NCBI RefSeq assembly: GCF_900114705.1
Contig: NZ_FOTW01000004.1
Span: 496,001 to 560,000, forward strand
Reading direction: 5' to 3'
Length of the DNA: 64,000 nt
DNA from: Rugamonas rubra
Lineage (GTDB): Bacteria; Pseudomonadota; Gammaproteobacteria; Burkholderiales; Burkholderiaceae_D
Positions within the stretch are counted from its first letter, which is position 1; each line of letters starts with the position of its first letter. Shown in pieces: positions 37,922 to 47,398 of this stretch. The notes below the pieces were generated by a model. That model did no database searches, had not been told where the DNA came from, and saw only the letters and a program-made list of their open reading frames with translations. Both the position numbers and the translations under genes were made by a program.

Positions 37922-38581
37922 TTAGCTTTTGTATAGATTATGTTGTTCAATATAGTCTAGCACTAGCGGCGCGATAAGCGAGTTTGCCTTATCCCCCCGT
38001 TGTAATGCCGCACGTATTTGGGTGGCGGAGATATCCACCGCGAAGTCTTGTGCCAGATAAGTCAGACCGTGCGGCGTGTTGCGGATTTGTTCAATACTGT
38101 TTAGTCGGGTGGAAAACTCGGCGGCCACGGCGGCCGGCAGCCCGGCCTTGGCCAGCTCGAAACCGGGCCGCGCGGCGACGCCGATGTGCGCGTAGTCGAA
38201 CAGCCGGCGCCAGTCGTGCCAGGTGTCGAGCCGTTGCAGCTGGTCGGCGCCGACGACGAACACCAGCGAGGCCTGCGGCCCCAGTTCGGCGCGCAGCGCG
38301 CGCAGCGTGTCGATGGTGTAGCTGGGCGCGCCGTTGGCGCTGCGTTCAATTTCCTGCGTGTCGATCACGACCGGCACGGCCAGCTCGGCGAAGGCCAGGC
38401 GCGCCATCTCGGCGCGTTGTTCCGGCGTGGCCTGCACGCTGTCTTTTTGCCATTGGCGGCCGACCGGGATCACACGCAGCTGGGTCGCCTGCAGCAGTGC
38501 TGCGAAGTGGGCGCCGAGGCTGACATGACCGTGGTGGACCGGATCGAAACTGCCTCCCAGCAGCACGACGCATGGCCTCAC
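37922..38581 (-). CDS. nadD: Nicotinate-nucleotide adenylyltransferase
   Basis: 219 residues; converts NaMN and ATP to NaAD in NAD synthesis. N-terminal [19 protein letters not shown] carries the GxFDPxHxGH nucleotidyltransferase motif, and [15 protein letters not shown] is the SxT/SR-type C-terminal motif. The start is GTG 38581, overlapping the hemF stop (GTGA); no ATG is available in frame before the motif. Confidence 0.95.
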   Translation of the reverse strand: MRPCVVLLGGSFDPVHHGHVSLGAHFAALLQATQLRVIPVGRQWQKDSVQATPEQRAEMARLAFAELAVPVVIDTQEIERSANGAPSYTIDTLRALRAELGPQASLVFVVGADQLQRLDTWHDWRRLFDYAHIGVAARPGFELAKAGLPAAVAAEFSTRLNSIEQIRNTPHGLTYLAQDFAVDISATQIRAALQRGDKANSLIAPLVLDYIEQHNLYKS

Positions 38582-39495
38582 GTGGTGAGCCAGTCGCGCG
38601 GCGGCAGGAAGTCGGTGTACAGCGCCGCCTCGAGCGTGCCGTCCTCCGGCTGCCATTCGTAGCGCCATTTGACGATCGGCGGCATCGACATCATGATCGC
38701 CTCGGTGCGGCCGGCGCCCGACTGCAGGCCGAACAGCGTGCCGCGGTCGAAGATCAGGTTGAACTCGACGTAGCGGCCGCGCCGGTAGGCCTGGAAGTCG
38801 CGTTCGCGCTCGCCGTAGGGCGTGTCCTTGCGCCGTGCCAGCACCGGCAGGTAGGCGTCGAGGAAGCCGTCGCCGACGCTGCGCACCATGGCGAAGCTTT
38901 GCTCGAAGCCGGCGGCGTTGTAGTCGTCGAAGAAGATGCCGCCGATGCCGCGCGCCTCGCGCCGGTGCTTCAGGTAGAAGTACTCGTCGCACCATTTTTT
39001 GTAGCGCGGGTGCAGCTCGTCGCCGAACGGCGCCAGCGCGTCGCGGCAGACGCGGTGGAAGTGGGTGGCGTCCTCGGCGTAGCCGTAGTAGGGCGTCAGG
39101 TCCATGCCGCCGCCGAACCAGCACACCGGCGTGCCGTCGGCCGTGCTGGTGGAGAAGAAGCGCACGTTCATGTGCACCGTCGGCGCGTGCGGGTTGCGCG
39201 GATGCAGCACCAGCGACACGCCCATCGCCTCCCACGGCCGGCCGGCCAGCTCGGGCCGGTGCGCCGAGGCGGACGGCGGCAGCGCCGGGCCGGTGACGTG
39301 CGAGAAGTTGACGCCGCCGCGCTCGATCACGTTGCCTTCTTCGACCAGGCGGGTGATGCCGCCGCCGCCGCCCGGGCGCTCCCATTCGTCGCGCAGGAAG
39401 GCCTTGCCGTCCAGCGACTCAAGCGCCTGGACGATACGGGATTGCAGCTCAAGCAGATAGGCTTTGACGGCGGGAGGATTGGGGGAAAACGACAT
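38578..39495 (-). CDS. hemF: Oxygen-dependent coproporphyrinogen III oxidase
   Basis: 305 residues, haem biosynthesis, cytoplasmic. Clear family blocks: [40 protein letters not shown]-type segment ([20 protein letters not shown]), [40 protein letters not shown] and [19 protein letters not shown] 39495 ([13 protein letters not shown]) is preferred to an upstream in-frame start at 39507; no good ribosome site is visible for either. Confidence 0.96.
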   Translation of the reverse strand: MSFSPNPPAVKAYLLELQSRIVQALESLDGKAFLRDEWERPGGGGGITRLVEEGNVIERGGVNFSHVTGPALPPSASAHRPELAGRPWEAMGVSLVLHPRNPHAPTVHMNVRFFSTSTADGTPVCWFGGGMDLTPYYGYAEDATHFHRVCRDALAPFGDELHPRYKKWCDEYFYLKHRREARGIGGIFFDDYNAAGFEQSFAMVRSVGDGFLDAYLPVLARRKDTPYGERERDFQAYRRGRYVEFNLIFDRGTLFGLQSGAGRTEAIMMSMPPIVKWRYEWQPEDGTLEAALYTDFLPPRDWLTT

Positions 39496-39607
39496 TGTGC
39501 GGCGCAAAACAAAAAGTAAGGGTCGATTGTACCCTGTTGCGCGTTTTTGTGATAGCTGCGAATGGGGGAGGGGGGCGGAGCGTCAAATCAGCCGAGGGCG
39601 CAGCACC

Positions 39608-39640
39608 AGGGTCAGACCCTAGGGTCTGACCCTAGGGTCC
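39608..39640. repeat. GGGTCAGACCC-family palindrome
   Basis: AGGGTCAGACCCT (39608-39620) abuts its reverse complement AGGGTCTGACCCT (39621-39633), followed by a partial third unit AGGGTCC (39634-39640). It lies 33 bases downstream of the purD stop. Confidence 0.88.
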
Positions 39641-39672
39641 TCGATTGCCGCCGGCGGGTTTGCCGCGGGCGC

Positions 39673-40941
39673 TTAGTGCTTCAGGCCGCGCCAGCCGATG
39701 TCGCGGCGGCACTGCATGCCCTCGAAGGCGATCTGGTCGACCGTCTCGTAGGCCTGCTTCTGCGCCATCTTGACGCTGTCGCCCAGGCCGACCACGCACA
39801 GCACGCGGCCGCCGCTGACCTGCAACTGGCCGTCGACCTCGACGGTGCCGGCGTGGAAGGTGACCGACTCGGCCGTTTCGGCCGGGATGCCGTCGATCAC
39901 GGCGCCCTTCAGCGGCGCGTCCGGATAGCCTTCGGCGGCCAGCACCACGCCGACGGCGGTGCGGCGGTCCCATTCCAGCTCGACGGCGTCGAGCGTGCCG
40001 TTGACGGCGTGCTCCATCACCGTCAGCAGGTCGGTCTTCAGGCGCGCCATGATCGGCTGCGTCTCCGGGTCGCCCATGCGGCAGTTGAACTCCAGCGTGC
40101 GCGGCGTGCCCTTGTCGTCGATCATCAGGCCGGCGTAGAGGAAGCCGGTGAAGGGGATGCCGTCCTTGGCCATGCCGGCGATGGTCGGGTCGATGATCTC
40201 GCGCATCACGCGGGCGTGCATGGCCGGCGTGACGATGGGCGCCGGCGAATAGGCGCCCATGCCGCCGGTGTTCGGTCCCTGGTCGTGGTCCTTCAGGCGC
40301 TTGTGGTCCTGGCTGGTGGCCAGCGGCAGGATGTTCTTGCCGTCGCACATGACGATGAAGCTGGCCTCCTCGCCGGCGAGGAATTCCTCGATGACGATGC
40401 GGGCGCCGGCGTCGCCGAAGCGGTTGTCGGCCAGCATGTCGTCGACCGCCTGGTGCGCCTCGTCGAGCGACATGGCGACCACCACGCCCTTGCCGGCGGC
40501 CAGGCCGTCGGCCTTGATGACGATGGGCGCGCCCATCGCGGCTATGTAGGCGTGCGCCGGGGCGACCTCGGAGAAGGTCTGGTAGCGCGCCGTCGGAATG
40601 CCGTGGCGCTGCATGAAGGCCTTGGCGAAGTCCTTCGACGACTCCAACTGGGCCGCTTCCTTGGTCGGGCCGAACACCTTCAGGCCGCGCGAGCGGAACA
40701 GGTTGACGATGCCGCCGGCCAGCGGCGTTTCCGGGCCGACCACGGTCAGGCCGATGTGCTCGCGCTCGACGAAGGTGGCCAGCTCGTGCAGGTCGGTGAT
40801 GTTGACGTTGACCAGGCGCGAATCACGCGCGGTGCCGCCGTTGCCTGGGGCGACATACACCATCTGGATGCGCTCGGACTGCGCCAATTTCCATGCCAGC
40901 GCGTGTTCGCGGCCGCCGGAGCCGACTACCAAAATTTTCAT
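39673..40941 (-). CDS. purD: Phosphoribosylamine--glycine ligase
   Basis: 422 residues, the second step of purine synthesis. N-terminal MKILVVGSGGREHALAWKLA, ATP-grasp region (APIVIKADGLAAGKGVVVAM, EEFLAGEEASFIVMCDGKNI), LEFNCRMGDPETQPIMARLK metal-binding motif and C-terminal RDIGWRGLKH. All family motifs and length are normal. Confidence 0.98.
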   Translation of the reverse strand: MKILVVGSGGREHALAWKLAQSERIQMVYVAPGNGGTARDSRLVNVNITDLHELATFVEREHIGLTVVGPETPLAGGIVNLFRSRGLKVFGPTKEAAQLESSKDFAKAFMQRHGIPTARYQTFSEVAPAHAYIAAMGAPIVIKADGLAAGKGVVVAMSLDEAHQAVDDMLADNRFGDAGARIVIEEFLAGEEASFIVMCDGKNILPLATSQDHKRLKDHDQGPNTGGMGAYSPAPIVTPAMHARVMREIIDPTIAGMAKDGIPFTGFLYAGLMIDDKGTPRTLEFNCRMGDPETQPIMARLKTDLLTVMEHAVNGTLDAVELEWDRRTAVGVVLAAEGYPDAPLKGAVIDGIPAETAESVTFHAGTVEVDGQLQVSGGRVLCVVGLGDSVKMAQKQAYETVDQIAFEGMQCRRDIGWRGLKH

Positions 40942-41014
40942 AGGACCGTTCGTTCAAAAGGAGAGCGGAAAACGGCGGCCTCGCGGCCGCCGTCCAAGGG
41001 AGAGCTAGGGCCGA

Positions 41015-41740
41015 TCAGTCTTCGATCAGCGCGTTCGAATAGATTTCCTGCACGTCGTCGAGGTTTTCCAGGGCGTCCAGCAGCTTTTGCATCTTGACGG
41101 CGTCGTCGCCGGTGAACACGGTCTCGGTGGCGGGCTTCATGATGATCTCGGCCACCTCGGCCTTGAAGCCGGCCGCGTCGAGCGCGTCCTTGACGCCGGC
41201 GAAGTCGTTGGGTGGGCACAACACCTCGAAGCCGCCCTCGTCGTCGGCCACCACGTCCTCGGCGCCCGCTTCGAGCGCCGCTTCCATCAGCGCGTCCTCG
41301 TTGACACCGGGCGCGAACAGCAGCTGGCCGCAGTGTTTGAACATGAAGGACACCGAGTTCTCCGCGCCCATGTTGCCGCCGTGCTTGTTGAAGGCGTGGC
41401 GCACCTCGGCCACCGTGCGCACCCGGTTGTCGGTCATGCAGTCGACGATGATGGCGGCGCCGCCGATGCCGTAGCCCTCGTAGCGCACCTCCTCGTAGGC
41501 GGCGCCGTCCTCGCCGCCGGTGCCGCGGCTGACCGCGCGCGACACGTTGTCCTTCGGCATGTTGGCGTCGGCCGCCTTGTCGACCGCCAGGCGCAGGCGC
41601 GGGTTGGTGGCGATGTCGCCGCCACCCATGCGCGCGGCCACGGTGATCTCCTTGATCAGGCGCGTCCAGATTTTTCCACGTTTAGCGTCCGTTGCGGCCT
41701 TTTTGTGCTTGATATTGGCCCATTTGCTGTGTCCAGCCAT
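41015..41740 (-). CDS. yebC: YebC/PmpR-family protein
   Basis: 241 residues: [60 protein letters not shown] and the C-terminal [15 protein letters not shown] are diagnostic. Family members act as DNA-binding regulators or, for some, help ribosomes past proline runs. The ATG at 41740 is the usual start although the frame is open upstream. It precedes purD with 73 bp between them. Confidence 0.96.
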   Translation of the reverse strand: MAGHSKWANIKHKKAATDAKRGKIWTRLIKEITVAARMGGGDIATNPRLRLAVDKAADANMPKDNVSRAVSRGTGGEDGAAYEEVRYEGYGIGGAAIIVDCMTDNRVRTVAEVRHAFNKHGGNMGAENSVSFMFKHCGQLLFAPGVNEDALMEAALEAGAEDVVADDEGGFEVLCPPNDFAGVKDALDAAGFKAEVAEIIMKPATETVFTGDDAVKMQKLLDALENLDDVQEIYSNALIED

Positions 41741-41844
41741 GTTCGATCTTCCTTCGGCGGTGTGTCGGTGAGGCCGGTATTTTAGCATACCGGCAGGGGC
41801 GGAACCGCGCCCGCCGGCCTCTTTCGCCGCGCCGCGACAACGGC

Positions 41845-41884
41845 CGCGCTGCGCCGCAGCAAAGCTCGCGCTGCGCCGCAGCAA
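41845..41884 (+). repeat. 18-bp direct repeat upstream of yebC
   Basis: CGCGCTGCGCCGCAGCAA occurs at 41845-41862 and again at 41867-41884, separated by 4 bases. Each copy contains the dyad CTGCG-CCGCAG. It lies in the divergent yebC/phoD-like region. Confidence 0.7.
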
Positions 41885-41973
41885 TAGAGGAAAGACTCAA
41901 TTTCTTGTAGGCAAGCTGTCATCTGGCGGTGCTAGGATCACCTTTTGGCAATATTTCCTCGGGAGACAGCAAG

Positions 41974-44469
41974 ATGGACAGAAGGCAGTTTTTGAAATAC
42001 AGCGGCTTCATCACCGTGTCGACCGCCACCACCGGCCTGGCCGGATGTGGCGGTGGCAGCACCCAGGTCGACCCGGCGTTGCCGCCGGCCGCTGGCGCCA
42101 ACTGGACCTTCCCGCAGAGTATCGCCTCGGGCGACCCGCGCGCCGACAGCGTGATGCTGTGGACGCGCGCGCTGCCGGCCGGCGCCGATCCGGTCGGCCA
42201 GGCGCCTAGCGCCGCCGACGTCGGCCTGCGCGTGCTGGTCACCGCCGCCGACAACGCCGCCGCGCTGGGCAGCAACGCCGCGCTGAGCGGCACCATGGTG
42301 GTCGACACCACGCTGGCCCTCAAGTCCGCCTTCGACAACACCGTGCGCCACAAGGTCACCGGCCTGAACGCCAACACCGTCTACTACTACCAGTTCGTCG
42401 CCGGCGACGTGCGCTCCAACGTCGGCCGCTGCAAGACCGCGCCGGCGGCCGACGCCGACGTCGCCCAGCTGCAGTTCGCCTACCTGACCTGCCAGGACTG
42501 GAGCGTCAACCACTGGGGCGCGCTGGCCAACATCGCCGCCACCGAAAAGCTCGACTTCATCGTCCACCTGGGCGACTACATCTACGAGACGGTCGGCGAG
42601 GACTTCCAGAGCGGCGCCGTGGAGAGCCGCCACGACAAGCTCAAGCTGCCCGACGGCACCTTCAAGAACGGCAGCTCCGGCGCGCGCTACGCCACCACGC
42701 TGGCCGACTACCGCTACCTGTACAAGAAATACCGCACCGACAGCCGCCTGCAGGCGGTGCACGAGCGCTTCGCCTTCATCGCCATCTGGGACGACCACGA
42801 GTTCTCCGACGACTGCTGGCAGGACGCCGAGACCTACGAGGGCAGCTTCAACGCCGACGGCAGCGACCTGCACCAGCCGCAGCGCCGGCGCAGCGCCAAC
42901 CAGGCCTGGTTCGAGTACATGCCGGCCGATGTCAGCTTCGACGCGGCCAGCGACAGCGTGCAGAACATCAAGATCTACCGCGACTTCCAGTTCGGTAAGC
43001 TGATGCAGCTGGTGATGACCGACGAGCGCCTGTACCGCTCCGACCACGCCATCCCCGAGGCGGCGATCAACCCGGCCACCGGCAAGCCGCTGGGCAGCCT
43101 GGGCGCGCGCTACATGGTGCCGCAGGACGTGCTGGCCGGCGCCGAGGCGAAGAAGATGGCCGGCGGCGCCAGCATCGGCGCCGACCCGCTGAGCATTGTC
43201 GGCATCCTCGGCACCACCCAGCGCGCCTGGTGGAAGGACAAGATGAAGTCCGCCACCAGCACCTGGAAGCTGTGGGGTAACGAGGTCTCGCTGCTGCGCA
43301 TGGGCCTGAACGGCAGCGACGCCATCGCCACGCTGCTGGCGCTGAACTCCATCGCCACCCTGGCCGGCAAGGTCGGCAGCACCGCCGCCGCCGTCGGCGG
43401 CAACGTGCCGGTGGCCGCCGCCCTGGTCGCCGGCGTCACCGCCGGCGCCAGCAGCACCGTGGCGCAGGCCGCCGCCGGCGCCATCGCCGGCGCCGCCGCC
43501 ACCACCGCCGCGCGTGCCGCCGCCGCCGTCGGCGCCGGTTTGAGCGCGGCCCAGGCCGGCATCGCCGCCGCCACCTTCGGCGCCGCTGCCGCCGCCACCG
43601 GCGCCGAGGCGCAGGCCACCGCCGCCGCTCAGACCATCGCCTTCGGCTGGATCAAGCCGGACATCCAGGCCAACAAGGCCGCCTCGGCCTTCGTCGTGGC
43701 CTCCGGCAAGCAGGCCGCGCTGGCGCCGTTCTTCACCCGCTTCCTGCTCAACTGCGACCAGTGGGACGGCTTCAACGCCGAGCGCAAGGACTTGATGGCC
43801 CACCTGAAGAGCAACAACGTGGCCAACGTGGTGGCGCTGACCGGCGACATCCACTCCTTCTTCGCCGGCACCGTCAACGACGACTTCGACGCCGCCGGCG
43901 GCGGCACGCCGGTGATGGTCGACCTGGTCTCGGCCGGCGTCAGCTCGGACTCCTTCTACACCTACATCAAGTCGGCCGCCGACAGCCTGGGCGACATCGC
44001 CGCCCTGGTCACCTACCCGCTGCCGATCCCGGTGCCGGGCGTGGGCACCTTGACCCTGCCGCTGAACCTGCTCGACTACACCATGGGCAAGGCGGCGCCG
44101 ACCGTCGACACGCTGGCAGAACAGATCCGCGTGCAACTGCGCGGCATGCTGGGCGCGGCCGGTCTGCCGGAGGCGCAGCTCGACCCGACCGTGGCCGCCG
44201 TGCTGGCCGGCCTGAAGGCCAACAGCGCCTTCAGCGTCACCCTGCTGGGTCTGGCGCAGCAGTTGGCCTCGCTGGGCAACAACCCGTGGCTCAAGCACCT
44301 GAACACCGACGCCCAGGGCTACACCGTGGTCACGCTGACCCCGGGCAAGCTGGTGGCGCAGTTCAAGCAGGTCAACAAGCTGGTCGGCGGCAACGCGCCG
44401 AGCAACGTGGTGGCCCGTGTCACCACCGCCACCGTCGAGGCTGGCAAGGCGGCGGTAACTGTCGCCTAA
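41974..44469 (+). CDS. PhoD-family alkaline phosphatase, Tat-exported lipoprotein
   Basis: 831 residues. The N-terminus (MDRRQFLKYSGFITVSTATT then GLAGCGGG) has a twin-arginine motif and a lipobox, so the folded protein probably crosses by Tat and is lipid-anchored. Family blocks: an Ig-like PhoD_N domain, FIVHLGDYIYE, FIAIWDDHEFSDDCW and VVALTGDIHSFFAG, with metal-ligand Asp/His residues. Two insertions enlarge it: a segment of about 85 residues (roughly 465-550) rich in Ala/Gly, and a Leu/Ala-rich stretch near residues 690-780. It should be a Ca/Fe-type phosphodiesterase/phosphatase. GGGAG at 41961-41965 supports the start. Confidence 0.87.
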   Translation: MDRRQFLKYSGFITVSTATTGLAGCGGGSTQVDPALPPAAGANWTFPQSIASGDPRADSVMLWTRALPAGADPVGQAPSAADVGLRVLVTAADNAAALGSNAALSGTMVVDTTLALKSAFDNTVRHKVTGLNANTVYYYQFVAGDVRSNVGRCKTAPAADADVAQLQFAYLTCQDWSVNHWGALANIAATEKLDFIVHLGDYIYETVGEDFQSGAVESRHDKLKLPDGTFKNGSSGARYATTLADYRYLYKKYRTDSRLQAVHERFAFIAIWDDHEFSDDCWQDAETYEGSFNADGSDLHQPQRRRSANQAWFEYMPADVSFDAASDSVQNIKIYRDFQFGKLMQLVMTDERLYRSDHAIPEAAINPATGKPLGSLGARYMVPQDVLAGAEAKKMAGGASIGADPLSIVGILGTTQRAWWKDKMKSATSTWKLWGNEVSLLRMGLNGSDAIATLLALNSIATLAGKVGSTAAAVGGNVPVAAALVAGVTAGASSTVAQAAAGAIAGAAATTAARAAAAVGAGLSAAQAGIAAATFGAAAAATGAEAQATAAAQTIAFGWIKPDIQANKAASAFVVASGKQAALAPFFTRFLLNCDQWDGFNAERKDLMAHLKSNNVANVVALTGDIHSFFAGTVNDDFDAAGGGTPVMVDLVSAGVSSDSFYTYIKSAADSLGDIAALVTYPLPIPVPGVGTLTLPLNLLDYTMGKAAPTVDTLAEQIRVQLRGMLGAAGLPEAQLDPTVAAVLAGLKANSAFSVTLLGLAQQLASLGNNPWLKHLNTDAQGYTVVTLTPGKLVAQFKQVNKLVGGNAPSNVVARVTTATVEAGKAAVTVA

Positions 44470-44508
44470 GACGTAGGCCGGCCGGAGAAAACCCAGCGGT
44501 GCGCATTG

Positions 44509-44534
44509 AGGGTCAGACCCTAGGGTCTGACCCT
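44509..44534. repeat. GGGTCAGACCC-family palindrome
   Basis: AGGGTCAGACCCT (44509-44521) abuts AGGGTCTGACCCT (44522-44534), with trailing GGCTGACCCTGG units. It lies 40 bases after the PhoD-like stop. The left flank GGAGAAAACCCAGCGG matches that of the copy at 36718, so the repeated unit is longer than the palindrome. Confidence 0.88.
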
Positions 44535-44689
44535 GGCTGACCCTGGCTCTCTGCCGCTGGTGTTGTTGTATCCGCCTGCGCCTAAACTTGGCGTCCAATG
44601 GCCGGCCCTGGTTCCACCGCCACGGCCGGCCTTTCCGCGTTGCAAGCCCGTCCCGAGCGGCCTGCGCCGTTTGCCCTTACAATCTGGGC

Positions 44690-45610
44690 ATGGAAAAAAG
44701 CTTATCGCACGCCCCGCAGGGCGCCCACGCGCGCCGCGCCTATCTCGGCGGGCTGCTGCTGGCCATTGGCGGAGCCGTGCTGTTCTCCACCAAGGCGGTG
44801 GTGGCCAAGCTGCTGTACCGCTACCACATCGACGCGGTCACCCTGATCGCCTTCCGCATGCTGTTCTCGCTGCCGGTGTTCGCCGCCGTCGCCGTTTGGC
44901 AGATGCGCAGCGGGCCGCCGCTCAGCGTGTCCGACCGCTGGCGCCTGGTCGGCATGGGCCTGATCGGCTACTACCTGTCGAGCTTCCTCGACTTCCTCGG
45001 CCTGCAATACATCTCGGTCGGCCTGGAGCGGCTGATCTTGTTCCTCACGCCCACCTTCGTGCTGCTGATGACCACCGTCTTCCTGCGCCGCCACATCAGC
45101 CGCAAGCAGTGGCTGGCGCTGCTGATCTCCTACTGCGGCATCGTGCTGGTGTTCCTGCACGACCTGAAGGGCGGCGCCAGCAACGTGGCGCTCGGCTCGA
45201 TGCTGGTGCTCGGCTCGGCCGCCTCCTACGCCGTCTACCTGCTGCTGTCGGGCGAAATGGTCAAGCGCCTCGGCGCGCTGCGCCTGGTGGCCTACGCCAT
45301 GTGCGTCTCCAGCGTCGCCTGCATCGCCCAGTTCTTCCTGCTGCGCCCGGCTTCCCTGCTGATCCAGCCGGCGCCGGTGTACTGGCTGTCGCTGGTCAAC
45401 GGCATCCTGTGCACGGTGATGCCGGTGTTCATGACCATGATCGCCGTGGCCCGCATCGGCGCCGGCACCGCCTCGCAGGCCGGCATGATCGGCCCGGTGT
45501 CGACCCTGTTCCTCGGCGCGCTGGTCCTCGGCGAGAGCATCACGCCGTGGCAGCTGGCCGGCACCTCGCTGGTGCTGGCGGGGATCTACCAGTTGTCGAA
45601 GAATAAATAG
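44690..45610 (+). CDS. EamA/DMT-superfamily transporter
   Basis: 306 residues with ten predicted helices in two EamA repeats (LLLAIGGAVLFSTKAVVAKL at the first, MLVLGSAASYAVYLLLSGEM at the second; closing GPVSTLFLGALVLGESITPW). Probably exports amino acids or related metabolites across the inner membrane; substrate unknown. ATG 44690 is preferred over an upstream frame extension that is Arg/Pro-rich. Confidence 0.88.
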   Translation: MEKSLSHAPQGAHARRAYLGGLLLAIGGAVLFSTKAVVAKLLYRYHIDAVTLIAFRMLFSLPVFAAVAVWQMRSGPPLSVSDRWRLVGMGLIGYYLSSFLDFLGLQYISVGLERLILFLTPTFVLLMTTVFLRRHISRKQWLALLISYCGIVLVFLHDLKGGASNVALGSMLVLGSAASYAVYLLLSGEMVKRLGALRLVAYAMCVSSVACIAQFFLLRPASLLIQPAPVYWLSLVNGILCTVMPVFMTMIAVARIGAGTASQAGMIGPVSTLFLGALVLGESITPWQLAGTSLVLAGIYQLSKNK

Positions 45611-45651
45611 TTTAGCTCGTTTTCTTTTCACCCATCACCACGGAAGCCGCC

Positions 45652-46053
45652 ATGACCACCCGCATAGCCCTGATCGCCCACGACAAGAAAAAAGACGACA
45701 TGATCGCCCTGGCCGGCGAGTACCTCGATTTCCTGCGCAGCTGCAGCCTGACCGCCACCGGCACCACCGGCGGCCGCCTCGCCAACGAGCTGGGCCTGAA
45801 GGTCGAGCGCAAGCACTCCGGCCCCTTCGGCGGCGATTTGCAGATCGGCTCGCTGCTGGTCGAGGGCCGCATCGACTGCGTGATCTTCCTGCGCGACCCG
45901 ATGACGCCGCAGCCGCACGAGCCGGACATCAACGCCCTGGTGCGCGCCTGCGACGTGCACAACATCCCCTGCGCCACCAACATGACCTCGGCCCACCTGG
46001 TGCTGTCGCAGCTACAGCTGCGCGCCGCCCAGCAGTCCGTCGCGCCGCTGTAA
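45652..46053 (+). CDS. mgsA: Methylglyoxal synthase
   Basis: 133 residues; turns dihydroxyacetone phosphate into methylglyoxal, a phosphate-releasing glycolytic bypass. [57 protein letters not shown] (catalytic Asp D62), [20 protein letters not shown] and the C-terminal [15 protein letters not shown] match fully. Confidence 0.96.
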   Translation: MTTRIALIAHDKKKDDMIALAGEYLDFLRSCSLTATGTTGGRLANELGLKVERKHSGPFGGDLQIGSLLVEGRIDCVIFLRDPMTPQPHEPDINALVRACDVHNIPCATNMTSAHLVLSQLQLRAAQQSVAPL

Positions 46054-46122
46054 AACGCGTTAGACTTTACGCGGCGGCCGCGCCGCCGCGCCGCCCACGC
46101 AGATCGCCACACAGGAGTGAAC

Positions 46123-47097
46123 ATGACAAAAGTAGTCCGCATGAACCGCGTCGGCGGTCCCGAGGTGATGGAACTGGTCGAGGTGGCGCTGGGCGCGCCG
46201 GGGCCGGGCGAGGCGCAGGTGCGCCACGAGGCCATCGGCCTCAACTACATCGACGTCTACTTCCGCACAGGCCTGTATCCGCAGCCGCTGCCGGCCGGCC
46301 TGGGCCTGGAGGGCGCCGGCGTGGTTGAGGCGGTGGGCGAGGGCGTCAGCCACGTCAAGGTGGGCGACCGCGTCGCCTACGCCGGCCGGCCCAACGGCGC
46401 CTACGCGCAGGCGCGCAACATGCCGGCCGACGTGCTGCTGGTGCTGCCCGACTCGATCGGCTTCGAGACCGGCGCGGCGATGATGCTGCAAGGGCTGACG
46501 GTGCAGTATCTGTTCCACCGCACGGTGGCGCTGAAGGCCGGCGACACGGTGCTGTTCCACGCCGCCGCCGGCGGTGTCGGCCTGATCGCCTGCCAGTGGG
46601 CCAAGGTGATGGGCGTGACCTTGATCGGCACGGTCGGTTCGGACGAGAAGGGCGCGCTGGCGCTGGCGCACGGCGCCAGCCACGTCATCAACTACAACAA
46701 GGAGAACTTCGTCGAGCGGGTGCGCGAGCTCACCGGCGGCAAGGGCGTCTCGGTGGTCTACGACTCGATCGGCAAGGACACCTTCACCGGCTCGCTGGAC
46801 TGCCTGGCGCCGCTGGGCATGATGGTCAGCTTCGGCAACGCCTCCGGCCCGGTGCCCGAGTTCAGCCTGCAGGAGCTGGCCTCGCGCGGCTCGCTGTTCA
46901 TCACCCGGCCTTCCTTGATGAGCTATATGGCCAAGCGCGAGGACCTGGAGGCGTCGGCCAAGTCGCTGTTCGGCGTGGTGGCCAGCGGCGAAGTCAAGAT
47001 CGAGGTGCGCCAGCGCTATAATCTGGACCAGGTGGCGCTCGCCCATACCGAACTGGAGGCGCGCAAGACCACCGGCTCGTCCATTTTGCTGCCTTGA
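46123..47097 (+). CDS. Zinc-independent quinone oxidoreductase (QorA-like MDR)
   Basis: 324 residues of the medium-chain dehydrogenase fold. RHEAIGLNYIDVYFRTGLYP, the nucleotide-binding HAAAGGVGLIACQWAKVMGV and the C-terminal ARKTTGSSILLP are typical of NADPH:quinone reductase. The catalytic-zinc Cys/His set is absent, as expected. AGGAG at 46113-46117 fixes ATG 46123. Confidence 0.92.
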   Translation: MTKVVRMNRVGGPEVMELVEVALGAPGPGEAQVRHEAIGLNYIDVYFRTGLYPQPLPAGLGLEGAGVVEAVGEGVSHVKVGDRVAYAGRPNGAYAQARNMPADVLLVLPDSIGFETGAAMMLQGLTVQYLFHRTVALKAGDTVLFHAAAGGVGLIACQWAKVMGVTLIGTVGSDEKGALALAHGASHVINYNKENFVERVRELTGGKGVSVVYDSIGKDTFTGSLDCLAPLGMMVSFGNASGPVPEFSLQELASRGSLFITRPSLMSYMAKREDLEASAKSLFGVVASGEVKIEVRQRYNLDQVALAHTELEARKTTGSSILLP

Positions 47098-47125
47098 TCC
47101 GCCCACCAGAGAAACCGCCATCGCC

Positions 47126-47278
47126 ATGACCGACCACACCGACAGCAGCACCCCATCCGCCAAGCCGGCGGCGCCCGACGACGGCTCGCCCAAGTTCGGC
47201 CGCCTGCTGATCGTGCTGGTGCTGGCGGTGGCGCTGATCGGCGTGATCACGCTGACGGCCGAGGCCTACTACTCCTAG
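47126..47278 (+). CDS. Small single-pass membrane protein
   Basis: 50 residues: a Ser/Thr/Pro/Asp-rich N-terminus (MTDHTDSSTPSAKPAAPDDG), then FGRLLIVLVLAVALIGVITL as one transmembrane helix and a short TAEAYYS tail. The start follows the quinone reductase by 28 bp and a strong terminator follows the stop, so it reads as the last gene of that transcript. No family recognised; function unknown. Confidence 0.6.
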   Translation: MTDHTDSSTPSAKPAAPDDGSPKFGRLLIVLVLAVALIGVITLTAEAYYS

Positions 47279-47296
47279 CCGACGGCCGCGGACATG

Positions 47297-47324
47297 AAAA
47301 AACGCGCCTAGGCGCGTTTTTTTT
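47297..47324. terminator. Bidirectional intrinsic terminator
   Basis: A6 followed by the self-complementary ACGCGCCTAGGCGCGT and T8 gives a hairpin with A-tract and T-tract on opposite sides, 18 bases after the 50-residue gene and on the far side of the palindrome from the DUF4136 stop. Confidence 0.85.
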
Positions 47325-47348
47325 GTTACCCCGCAAAGCGCGGCGGCC

Positions 47349-47378
47349 GGGGACGGACCCCGTACGGGGTCCGTCCCC
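47349..47378. repeat. 30-bp perfect palindrome (GGGGACGGACCCC-GTAC type)
   Basis: GGGGACGGACCCC (47349-47361), centre GTAC, GGGGTCCGTCCCC (47366-47378). It is 21 bases from the DUF4136 stop. The GTACGGGGTC core is shared with the half-copy at 25436-25451, linking it to the GGGTC repeat family although the inner bases differ. Confidence 0.88.
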
Positions 47379-47398
47379 TTGGGTTGCGGGGTGGGGGT

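Noticed and set aside
41938..44598. Long minus-strand open frame opposite the PhoD-like gene
   Set aside because: Gly/Val/Gln-rich composition, no ribosome site or motif; shadow of a strongly GC-biased gene.
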